A stretch of 64,000 nt of DNA, taken from NCBI GenBank assembly GCA_028874905.1, contig JAPPGZ010000079.1, forward strand, positions 62,001 through 126,000, in the 5' to 3' direction. The stretch comes from Gemmatimonadota bacterium (GTDB lineage: Bacteria > Gemmatimonadota > Gemmatimonadetes > Longimicrobiales > Gaopeijiaceae). Position numbers and translations under genes: made by a program. Below, one piece after another: positions 9,470 through 16,522 of the stretch (position 1 is the stretch's first letter; every line of letters begins with the position of its first letter). The notes below the pieces were generated by a model, which saw nothing but the letters and a program-made list of their open reading frames with translations, was not told where the DNA came from and did not search any database.

Positions 9470-10689
9470 CCCACCTCCACCGGGTGCGGCAGCGCCAAGT
9501 TCAGCAGGTAGCCCTTCTCGTTGTAGACGCCTTCCAGCGGCTGGGTGTCTCCGGAAGCGTCTGTGGCCCGAGTGCGCAGCACGTGTTCCCCGGCCGCCGC
9601 CTCCCACTCGAACTCGAAGCGGCTCCAGGCGTAGGGATGGTCAGCGGACGTCCCAATCAGGCGCGCCGGTGCCCACGGGCCGTCGTTTGCGCTCCACTCC
9701 ACTCCCGCCACCGGTCCTCGCGGCGAGTAGGCGAACCCTCTCAACCGATGCGTCCCGGCGGCGAGCCGGGCCGGTCTCGGCAACGCCAGGGCGCTCTTCA
9801 CGCTGCCCGTCGTGATCGGTGCGCCGTCTGCCGGTGCGTACCGGTCCGCGGGCCATTCCTCGCCCACCAGCACGTACGACGACGTGTTCGCCCGCACCCA
9901 CACCTTCTCGGTCGCCACCTCGACGCGCCCCACCCACTTCACACTGGACGACCCCACCCAGCCGGGAACCACGGCACGCACGGGAAATCCGTGATCGGGC
10001 GGCAGCGGTTCCCCGTTCATCGTGAGGGCGAGGATCGTGGCCGGGTCGAGCGCCTTCGCCATCGGCATCGGGCGCTCCCACGCGCCGTCGTCGAGCCCGA
10101 TCACGTTCACCTCGAGCGCGTCGTCGCGCACCCCCGCGACCGCCAGCACGTCGGCGAGGCTGGGACCGGTCCACTCGGCGCACCCGATCGCCCCCGTCCC
10201 CCACTGGCTGCCCGCCGCCGTGCGCCCGGTCACCGACTGGAAGAAGCCCCGCCAGTTCCCCGCGCACTCGATGTATGCGATCAGCGTCTGGCTGGGCAGC
10301 GCACGCAGGTCGTCGAGCGTCAGCTGGACCTCGGATTCCGCGCCGGGGCCGCTCACGGTCAGCACGTACGAAGCCGGGTCGATCACCGGAGTCGGCGCGT
10401 GGTTGCGCACGAAGAAGAGGTCGTTCGGCGTGAGGAAGCCGTCGAGGTCCTCCAGGCGCGTCTCCAGGTTGGTGCCGTGCTGGACGAACCGGGAGGGATC
10501 CTTCACCCAGATCCCGGCCCCGGCGTCACCCCCGCCTCCAGCGCCCGCCCCGGGTGCCACGTCCGAGCCCGCACCGGGCCCTGAACCGCCGTCGCTCGCG
10601 CCCTCGGGCGCACACGCAGCCGCGCCCACTCCCGCCGCCATCAGCGCCAGGGCCTCTCTCCGGTTGACCAACGCCGCTCTCCTGTTCAC
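9466..10689 (-). CDS. molybdopterin sulfite oxidase-family dehydrogenase
   Basis: This 407-residue molybdenum enzyme of the sulfite oxidase family is likely a periplasmic sulfite dehydrogenase. The GTG start has GGAGAGG upstream. The N-terminus contains a twin-arginine-like NRREALALMAAG and then GAAAC (Cys26), suggesting Tat export with possible lipid anchoring, followed by a Gly-rich linker to about residue 58. The catalytic domain contains IAYIECAGNWRGFF, with Cys142 as the expected Mo ligand, then WGTGAIGCAEWTG and a C-terminal Ig-like dimerisation domain containing GVEWSANDGPW. The stop overlaps the start of a cytochrome c gene, the expected electron acceptor. A second in-frame GTG 21 bases downstream is an alternative start. 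The exact substrate is inferred. Confidence 0.85.
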   Translation of the reverse strand: MNRRAALVNRREALALMAAGVGAAACAPEGASDGGSGPGAGSDVAPGAGAGGGGDAGAGIWVKDPSRFVQHGTNLETRLEDLDGFLTPNDLFFVRNHAPTPVIDPASYVLTVSGPGAESEVQLTLDDLRALPSQTLIAYIECAGNWRGFFQSVTGRTAAGSQWGTGAIGCAEWTGPSLADVLAVAGVRDDALEVNVIGLDDGAWERPMPMAKALDPATILALTMNGEPLPPDHGFPVRAVVPGWVGSSSVKWVGRVEVATEKVWVRANTSSYVLVGEEWPADRYAPADGAPITTGSVKSALALPRPARLAAGTHRLRGFAYSPRGPVAGVEWSANDGPWAPARLIGTSADHPYAWSRFEFEWEAAAGEHVLRTRATDASGDTQPLEGVYNEKGYLLNLALPHPVEVG

Positions 10690-10818
10690 GAAACACCTCT
10701 CCGTTGTTCGGCCGACACGTGCCTCGGCGCACACTAGCTTCCCGCGCCCCGCCGCCACAAGTTGACACGGTGCGCTGTCGCGCCACGGACCAAGCCCTGC
10801 GCAGTTGGAGGTGTCCCG

Positions 10819-11457
10819 ATGATCGCCCGCCATTCCCGCCGCATGCGACGCCCGACCCGCCGCGGCCTGCTCGCCCTGGCAACGCTGCCGCTCCTCATCG
10901 CCGTCACCGCCCCCGATGCCGCCGCCCAGCGCGAGCGCGTCTACGCAACCATCGATTCGCTCCGCCACATCCAGTCGGTCGAGCCGAGGATCGGCCCACC
11001 CGGGACGGTCGTCGAGATCTACACCGAGAACCTGCCGCCGCAGGCCAGGATCCACGTCGGCGTCGGCGCGATGCGTGCGGGCTTCGAGGCGCTCGCCGAA
11101 GGCACGCAGGACATCTGGGGCGAGGTGTCGGCGACGGTCAGGGTTCCGGGCTACGCCAACTGGGAGCGCCCGCTGGTTTTCATCGTTTTCAACGGCGTCT
11201 TCAGCCCGATCGGCATCTCGGACCCGTTCCACGTGACCGACGAGAACGGGATGGTGCAGCGCACGGGCCGCATCACGGATGAGGGGCTGGGGTGCGTCAC
11301 GCTGCGCGACAACGACCAGTACATGTACGCCCTGAGCGGCGAAGTGGAGGGGCTGAGTCCCGGCGACGAGGTGGTCGTCGAGGGCACGATCACGCTGGCG
11401 GGCCAGTGCGGAGGGGCGGACGCGATCGAGGTGGTTCGTTGGAGTAAGAGCGGCTGA
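10819..11457 (+). CDS. secreted protein with IPT/TIG-like and DUF5818-like regions
   Basis: This 212-residue exported protein has its ATG preceded by GGAGGTG. A basic n-region (RRMRRPTRRG) and a hydrophobic stretch end at DAAAQ, a signal peptidase I site. Residues ~45-145 resemble an IPT/TIG-like Ig domain, beginning VEPRIGPPGTVVEIYTENLP. The C-terminal ~70 residues (GRITDEGLGCVTLRD onward) resemble DUF5818, with two Cys (GLGCV and GQCGG) placed to form a disulfide. No enzymatic motif is seen. It diverges from the sulfite dehydrogenase operon; the 129-bp gap must hold both promoters. Confidence 0.65.
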   Translation: MIARHSRRMRRPTRRGLLALATLPLLIAVTAPDAAAQRERVYATIDSLRHIQSVEPRIGPPGTVVEIYTENLPPQARIHVGVGAMRAGFEALAEGTQDIWGEVSATVRVPGYANWERPLVFIVFNGVFSPIGISDPFHVTDENGMVQRTGRITDEGLGCVTLRDNDQYMYALSGEVEGLSPGDEVVVEGTITLAGQCGGADAIEVVRWSKSG

Positions 11458-11517
11458 ATCCGAACTGTCGCGTTCGCCGCGACGACCGGCCGGCCCATTC
11501 ACAACAGTCGGGAAGGA

Positions 11518-13524
11518 ATGATGAAGATGCGAAGCACTGCCACCCCTGCGACCCTGATCCCGCTCACCGCGCTCGCCGCGCTCGCCGCGGCCTGCGCGGC
11601 CCCGGACATGCCCCCGATGCAGTCGGACGGTCAGGTCCACACCTTCGACCTGGACGCGGAGACGTTCTTTCTGGCCGAAGTGGATCAGGTGTCCAACGAC
11701 TTCACGGTCACAGTGACGGGCCCGGACGGCGAAACGGTGACCGAGGTGGACGGCCGCACGGGCGGCATCGAGACCATCCGGTTCGAGACCGAAGCGGCGG
11801 GTGCCTACGAAGTCGCGATTACGGCCAACGACGACGAGGCCGGCGAGTTCAGATTCAACGTGCTGCGGTCGGAGCCCATCGCCACCGATCCGGCCGCGCG
11901 CCTCGACCAGCTGATGGCGGTCTACGACAGCGACGGCCGTCCCGGTGCGGTGGTGGGCGTGGTCGACGGCGGCGAATTGGCCCTGGTGCGCACGTATGGG
12001 ATGGCGAACCTGTCGCACGAAGTGCCGTGGGAGCGCGGGACCATCTCCAACATCGGGTCGGTCACCAAGCAGTTCACCGCGATGGGCGTGCTGACGCTCC
12101 AGGCGCAGGGCAAGATGTCGGTCGACGACGACATCCGGACGCACATCCCCGAGCTTCGCGACTTCGGAACCCCGATCACGATCCGCAACCTGCTCAACCA
12201 CACCGGCGGCTACCGCGAGATCTACAACCTGTTGCCGATCGGGGGTCACCAGGGCGAGGACGCGTTCTCCCGCGAGCGCGCGATCGCCATCGTGCAGCGG
12301 CAGCCCGAGCTGCAGGCACCGCCGAACACCGAGTGGAACTACAACAACACGGGCTACATCCTGGTCTCGCTGGCCATCGAGCGCGCGAGCGGGCAGGGCT
12401 TTGCGGACTACATGCGCGCGAACGTCTTCGAGCCGCTGGGCATGATGGATACGCGCGTCAAGATGGTGCAGGGCGAACTCATTCCCGGCAGCGCCCAGGG
12501 CTACATCGCGGAGGCGGCGGGCGGGTACCGGACGACGCGGGATCTCGCCGCGTCGGCAGGGGCCGGCGGCGTGTACACGACGGTGGACGACCTGACGCGC
12601 TGGATGCTCAACTACCGCGACGCCACGGTGGGCGGGCCGGAGGCCATTGAGGCCATCGCCACGACGGCGGTCCTGGAGTCGGGCGACTCAACCGGCTACG
12701 GGCTGGGGCTCGGCCTGGCCGAACAGCGCGGCCGCACCCTGTACACGCACACGGGCGGCGACGTCTCGCACCGCGCCTATCTGGGCTACTACCCGGAGCT
12801 GGAGAGCGGCGTGATCCTCATGAGCAACAACGCGGCCTTCGACCTGTCGGTCGGCGGGGAGATTGGGGAGATGTTCTTCGCGGAACGTTTCGACGAGGCC
12901 GAGGCCGATGGCGAGGACGAAGCGGAAGCTGACGACGCCGACGCCGCGGGCGAGTCGGGCGAGGATGCCGGCATGTCGGACGCGCGCAAGCTGGCGATTA
13001 CGGGGGACTGGGTGCTCGAGACCCAGGGCATCTCCCTGGCCATGACGGTTGCCGTGGAGGACGGAGACGTCTTCGTCGACGTGCAGGGGCAGGGGCGAAC
13101 GGCGGCGCGCCCGACGTCCGACTCCTCGCTCGAGATCGCGTCCGTGAGCGCCGAATTCACCTTCGACTTCGACGCCGACGGCACGACGAGCACCGGAACG
13201 CTGGTCCAGTCAGGACTCGAGATATCGATGCGGCGGGTGGATCGGACCGAATTGGCCGAGGAAGCCCTCGCCGCGTATGTCGGCCGCTACTACTCCGAAG
13301 AGCTGGAGACCTTCTACGAAGTCGCGGTCGAGGACGGCGGCCTGGTTCTGCACCACATCGAGATGGCTGAACCGCTGGCGATGCAGCACACGGACGGTGA
13401 CGAGTTCTCGACGGAGGTCATCTTCCTGAACACCATCGCGTTCGAGCGTGCTGGAAGCGGCGCGGTGACCGGGTTTACGGTGTCGAACGGCCGGACGAAG
13501 GGGGTGCGGTTCGGGAAGATGTGA
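11518..13524 (+). CDS. serine hydrolase of the beta-lactamase/class C family with PPC-like N-domain
   Basis: This 668-residue exported lipoprotein (LAAAC after a hydrophobic signal) carries a beta-lactamase-fold serine hydrolase. Residues ~35-115 form a PPC-like beta domain. The catalytic part shows SVTK with Ser181 and Lys184, the tyrosine motif YNN at Tyr275, and HTGG at His411. This is the class C/D-peptidase pattern. An acidic, low-complexity linker (about residues 455-485, Glu/Ala/Asp) precedes a C-terminal beta domain of about 170 residues, probably lipocalin-like. Such proteins are peptidases or esterases far more often than resistance enzymes. The substrate is unknown. Confidence 0.85.
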   Translation: MMKMRSTATPATLIPLTALAALAAACAAPDMPPMQSDGQVHTFDLDAETFFLAEVDQVSNDFTVTVTGPDGETVTEVDGRTGGIETIRFETEAAGAYEVAITANDDEAGEFRFNVLRSEPIATDPAARLDQLMAVYDSDGRPGAVVGVVDGGELALVRTYGMANLSHEVPWERGTISNIGSVTKQFTAMGVLTLQAQGKMSVDDDIRTHIPELRDFGTPITIRNLLNHTGGYREIYNLLPIGGHQGEDAFSRERAIAIVQRQPELQAPPNTEWNYNNTGYILVSLAIERASGQGFADYMRANVFEPLGMMDTRVKMVQGELIPGSAQGYIAEAAGGYRTTRDLAASAGAGGVYTTVDDLTRWMLNYRDATVGGPEAIEAIATTAVLESGDSTGYGLGLGLAEQRGRTLYTHTGGDVSHRAYLGYYPELESGVILMSNNAAFDLSVGGEIGEMFFAERFDEAEADGEDEAEADDADAAGESGEDAGMSDARKLAITGDWVLETQGISLAMTVAVEDGDVFVDVQGQGRTAARPTSDSSLEIASVSAEFTFDFDADGTTSTGTLVQSGLEISMRRVDRTELAEEALAAYVGRYYSEELETFYEVAVEDGGLVLHHIEMAEPLAMQHTDGDEFSTEVIFLNTIAFERAGSGAVTGFTVSNGRTKGVRFGKM

Positions 13525-13551
13525 GCCGTGCGTCGGCCGGCGTTGCGCCTC

Positions 13552-14715
13552 CTAGCCCACCGGCTCCAGCCTCACGATCGGCGTCTCTCCGCCGCCGCGC
13601 GCCTCGAGGGCGACGTAGATGAACCCATCCGGTCCCTGGCGCACGTCGCGCACCCGGCCCATCCCCTGTAGAATCGTCTCGCTCGCGACGACCTCCCCGT
13701 CCTCGATGGTCAGCCGGTCGATGCGCTGACCCGCAAGGCCGCCCGCGAGGAGGTTGCCCTGCCACTCCGGGAACTTGTCGCCCGTGTAGAAGGCCAGACC
13801 GGACGCCCCGATCGACGGCACCCAGATGTGCTTCGGCTGCTCCATGCCCTCCATGTGGGTCGCCTCGTGGATGGCGCTCCCGGAGCGGTAGTTCACGCCG
13901 TAGCCGATCACCGGCCAGCCGTAGTTCGCGCCGGGGGTCGAGACGTTCACTTCGTCGCCGCCCTGGGGACCGTGCTCGGTGGACCACACGGCGCCGGTGC
14001 CGGGCTGGATCGCGAGACCCTGCGGGTTGCGGTGGCCGTAGGTCCAGATCTCGGGCCGCGCGCCCACCTGGCCAACGAACGGGTTGTCGTCGGGAATGCT
14101 GCCGTCGTCGTGCAGCCGCACGATCACTCCATGGTGGTTGGAGATGTCCTGGGCCGGGTGGGCGGCGAGGTCGCCTGCCGGACGAGCCTGCCGGTCGCCG
14201 ACCGAGAGGAAGAGGTAGCCCTCGTCGTCGAAGGCGAGCTTGCACCCATAGTGGCCGTTGCCCTCGGAGACCGCCTCGAAGATCTCGTCGGTCATGGTGA
14301 AACGGTCGTTCTCGAAGGTGCCGCGGATCACCATCGTCGTGCCGCCGGGCGAGTTGCCGGTGGCCTTGGAATAGCTGATGTAGATCAGGCGGTTGGTCGC
14401 GAAGTCCGGGTGGGGGAGGACCTCGAGGAGCCCGCCCTGTCCGCGCGCCACCACTTCGGGGATGCCCTCGACCGGGTCCGGCAGGAGCATGCCGTCGCGA
14501 ACGATGCGCAGCCGGCCGTCACGTTCGGTGACCAGCATGTCGCCGTCCGGCAGGAACGCGATCGACCACGGCACCACGAATCCGTCGGCGACGGTCACCA
14601 CGCGGTAGTCGTGGAGCGCGGTCCGGTGGATGTCGGACTGGGCGCAGGCGGGGGAAGTGGCCGCGAGCAGTGCGGCCGAAACGACGAGCAGGGAACCGGT
14701 GCGTACCATCTTCAT
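13552..14715 (-). CDS. PQQ-type soluble sugar dehydrogenase (glucose/sorbosone dehydrogenase family)
   Basis: This 387-residue secreted six-bladed beta-propeller has a signal peptide ending ...SPACAQS. Family features visible are LPDGDMLVTERDGRL, VVARGQGGLLEVLPHPDF, SVGDRQARPAGDL, WTYGHRNPQGLA and WSTEHGPQGGDEVN. The last two carry the Arg/Asn and His/Gly residues that line the cofactor pocket in the glucose/sorbosone dehydrogenase family. The reaction inferred is periplasmic oxidation of an aldose or sugar-like alcohol with PQQ; no PQQ synthesis genes are in the window. A region with two palindromic repeats lies directly upstream (14847-14899). Confidence 0.85.
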   Translation of the reverse strand: MKMVRTGSLLVVSAALLAATSPACAQSDIHRTALHDYRVVTVADGFVVPWSIAFLPDGDMLVTERDGRLRIVRDGMLLPDPVEGIPEVVARGQGGLLEVLPHPDFATNRLIYISYSKATGNSPGGTTMVIRGTFENDRFTMTDEIFEAVSEGNGHYGCKLAFDDEGYLFLSVGDRQARPAGDLAAHPAQDISNHHGVIVRLHDDGSIPDDNPFVGQVGARPEIWTYGHRNPQGLAIQPGTGAVWSTEHGPQGGDEVNVSTPGANYGWPVIGYGVNYRSGSAIHEATHMEGMEQPKHIWVPSIGASGLAFYTGDKFPEWQGNLLAGGLAGQRIDRLTIEDGEVVASETILQGMGRVRDVRQGPDGFIYVALEARGGGETPIVRLEPVG

Positions 14716-14846
14716 GCAACCTCTTCGTTTGGGGCCGACCGCCGGCTGGCGGAGGCCATAATGATCGTGGAGACGTAGTGACCGAACGTTGCGGAAGGTA
14801 AGGCTGGCAACCCTTGGAGGAAAACCCCGTGGCGGAGGGCGGGGGC

Positions 14847-14899
14847 GTTTCAGCTGAAACGTCTTCGCGTCCGCCTACCCACGGCGTTTCAGCTGAAAT
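14847..14899. repeat. two direct copies of a TTTCAGCTGAAA palindrome
   Basis: A perfect 14-bp palindrome, GTTTCAGCTGAAAC (14847-14860), and a near copy, GTTTCAGCTGAAAT (14886-14899), start 39 bp apart. Each is preceded by GGC and followed within two bases by TCTTCGCG, so the repeated unit is about 25 bp. They occupy the 233-bp gap between the SRPBCC gene (which ends at 14949) and the start of the sugar dehydrogenase (14715), both on the minus strand. Position suggests operator sites for the sugar dehydrogenase, or a small repeated extragenic element. No terminator-like T-run accompanies them. Confidence 0.6.
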
Positions 14900-14948
14900 T
14901 TCTTCGCGCCAGACGCCGACGCCCGCGCGAGTTCCGGTGTGCCAGCCG

Positions 14949-15362
14949 TTAGTCGCGCACCAGCTGGACCAGCTCGCCCAGCTCCGCGTCCCACCCGTCG
15001 TCGTTCTGTCCGCGGTGCAGATCTGTCCTGAAGCCGGTCTCGAGCAGGTGTAGCGTGGTGCCGCCATCGTCGCGCGGCGTCAGCGTCCACTGGACGCGGG
15101 TTGCGGACGCCTCCTCGAAGGCCGCTCCCGGCTCGTGCAACCAGCTCCAGACCAGCCGTCGGGGCGGATCGACCTCTTCGATGCGCATCGAAGAGCGGCC
15201 GTGGTTTTCCCAAATCATGGCTGCGTCGCCCCCAGGCCGCAGATCCACTTCCGCTTCGTCCCCGAACCAGCGTGCCAATTCGGCCGGATCCGTAATCGCA
15301 CGCCACACGCGCTCCACCGGAACGTCGAGTTCCAGCACCTTTTCGACCGTGCGCTCGCTCAT
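14949..15362 (-). CDS. SRPBCC (AHSA1-like) domain protein
   Basis: This 137-residue single-domain protein of the START/Bet v 1-like superfamily, AHSA1 type, opens with VEKVLELDVPVERVWRAIT. It contains PAELARWFGDEAEVDLRPGG and the closing helix DGWDAELGELVQLV. These proteins have a hydrophobic ligand cavity; the ligand here is unknown. It follows the ArsR regulator by three bases on the same strand, a very common bacterial ArsR-SRPBCC pair, and is probably co-regulated by it. Confidence 0.85.
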   Translation of the reverse strand: MSERTVEKVLELDVPVERVWRAITDPAELARWFGDEAEVDLRPGGDAAMIWENHGRSSMRIEEVDPPRRLVWSWLHEPGAAFEEASATRVQWTLTPRDDGGTTLHLLETGFRTDLHRGQNDDGWDAELGELVQLVRD

Positions 15363-15365
15363 CTG

Positions 15366-15674
15366 TCAGTCCTCTCCATGCAGGTGGAATCGCAGACGTT
15401 GCAGGCGCTCGTCCCAGGCGGCTGCGTACGGCGCCAGCCAGTCCTCGACCTCCTTGAGTGGCTCGGGGCGCAGCGCGTGCAGCCGGTTGCGGCCCTGCGC
15501 GCGCTTCGTGACCAGGCCCGCGGCGACGAGAATGTCCAGGTGCTTCGTGACGGCCTGCCGACTCATGGGGAGGCGGCGGGCGAGCGTCTTCAGTGAGCTC
15601 TCGCCCTCCTCACGGAGGCGGCCGAGGATAAGGCGGCGGGTCGGGTCGGAAACGGCTGCGAATACGTCGGGCAT
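15366..15674 (-). CDS. ArsR-family winged-helix regulator
   Basis: This 102-residue DNA-binding regulator starts at ATG (MPDVFAAVSDPTRR). A TTG five codons upstream is possible but lies inside the operator-like inverted repeat. DPTRRLILGRLREEG and the recognition region RRLPMSRQAVTKHLDIL are classic ArsR features. There are no metal-binding Cys pairs, so it is not an arsenic or metal sensor. It belongs to the subgroup paired with SRPBCC proteins. It sits upstream of, and almost touches, the SRPBCC gene, and is expected to repress this operon. Confidence 0.87.
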   Translation of the reverse strand: MPDVFAAVSDPTRRLILGRLREEGESSLKTLARRLPMSRQAVTKHLDILVAAGLVTKRAQGRNRLHALRPEPLKEVEDWLAPYAAAWDERLQRLRFHLHGED

Positions 15675-15683
15675 GCGTTGAAT

Positions 15684-15703
15684 ATGCAACTAATTGGTTG
15701 CAT
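15684..15703. promoter_or_regulatory. 20-bp inverted repeat, probable ArsR operator
   Basis: ATGCAAC-TAATTG-GTTGCAT is a perfect 7-bp inverted repeat with a 6-bp spacer, ten bases upstream of the regulator ATG (15674). Its AT-rich centre contrasts with the GC-rich surroundings. Dyads of this size bind ArsR-type dimers, so autoregulation is likely. Confidence 0.6.
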
Positions 15704-15746
15704 GTCAATACACGAACTCGCGGCGGGGCTCCTCGGCGCCAGCGCG

Positions 15747-16382
15747 TCACCCGGAATCGCCAGCCATCCGCGACAGTCTGAGCACCCATTCCCGCGACCG
15801 GTTGCGCACCTGCAGACCCGATCCCGAGTACGCCTCGGTCAGTCCCCTCACCCAGCGCGTCTCCGCTTCGATCACCCAGGCGCCCATCACCCGCAGACCG
15901 AGTCCCGCTCCCGCCGCGACGCCCAGGACCGTTCCGCGTTCCTCGGTGAACACCTGGGCCAGGACCGGATCCTCCCGATTGCGCAACAGGTAGTCGATGA
16001 CGGGTCCGGCCGCCGCGAAGACGTGTGCCGGCCCGAGCGACACACCCGCCTTGGCCTCGATGTGGACGCTCAGGTAGTCGCCCCGCACCTCTCCGTCGAC
16101 CGGGTTGCCGCGGGTATCGGTCGACACGAATCCTCCGCGCTGGGCCAGTCCCCCATCCGCCCTCATCCTCAACCAGGAGACGGGCGTGGGGACATCAACG
16201 AACGCGCCCGCCAGAAACCCGGAGCGCAGTGACGTTTCGACCGGCGGGCTCCAGAGCATTTCCGATTGCGTCCGTCCGGCGAAGCCGCCGGTGAGCCGGC
16301 CGGAGTCCTGGGCGTGAGCGGGCGCCGCTCCGACCGCGAGCAACGTGGCGGCCAGCACGGTCCGTTGCGCATGTGCGTGCAT
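15747..16382 (-). CDS. probable outer-membrane beta-barrel protein
   Basis: This 211-residue protein has a clear signal peptide (HAQRTVLAATLLAVGAAPAHAQ) and AGGGG upstream of the ATG. The mature part alternates hydrophobic and polar residues in about eight strands, for example GFLAGAFVDVPTPVSWLRMR, YLSVHIEAKAGVSL and WVIEAETRWVRGLTEAY, which fits a small porin-like barrel. The last residues do not end in the classic aromatic. No family name can be given. It is on the minus strand, separated from the ArsR gene by about 45 bp. Confidence 0.55.
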   Translation of the reverse strand: MHAHAQRTVLAATLLAVGAAPAHAQDSGRLTGGFAGRTQSEMLWSPPVETSLRSGFLAGAFVDVPTPVSWLRMRADGGLAQRGGFVSTDTRGNPVDGEVRGDYLSVHIEAKAGVSLGPAHVFAAAGPVIDYLLRNREDPVLAQVFTEERGTVLGVAAGAGLGLRVMGAWVIEAETRWVRGLTEAYSGSGLQVRNRSREWVLRLSRMAGDSG

Positions 16383-16522
16383 GTTTCGCTGCACCCCTTT
16401 CCGCTTGACGATCCGGCGTTCACAGGAGAATACATGCATGTCGGCACCGAAATGTCCATCAAGGGCCTGTCGGTTGCGTCAAGCGCCCCGTCGATCCCCA
16501 CAGGAGCCACAGGAGCCCCGCG

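Noticed and set aside
9466..12249. 927-codon minus-strand open frame
   Set aside because: Its 5' part is the antisense shadow of the plus-strand genes at 10819-13524. Only the 3' part from GTG 10689 is a real sulfite oxidase-family protein with a signal and Shine-Dalgarno.
11518..13524. Antibiotic-resistance beta-lactamase
   Set aside because: The fold motifs are present, but the long PPC-like and C-terminal domains and the lipoprotein signal match peptidase/esterase relatives, not true beta-lactamases.
14820..14905. Rho-independent terminator from the palindromes
   Set aside because: No T-run follows either palindrome on either strand, and the copies are direct repeats.
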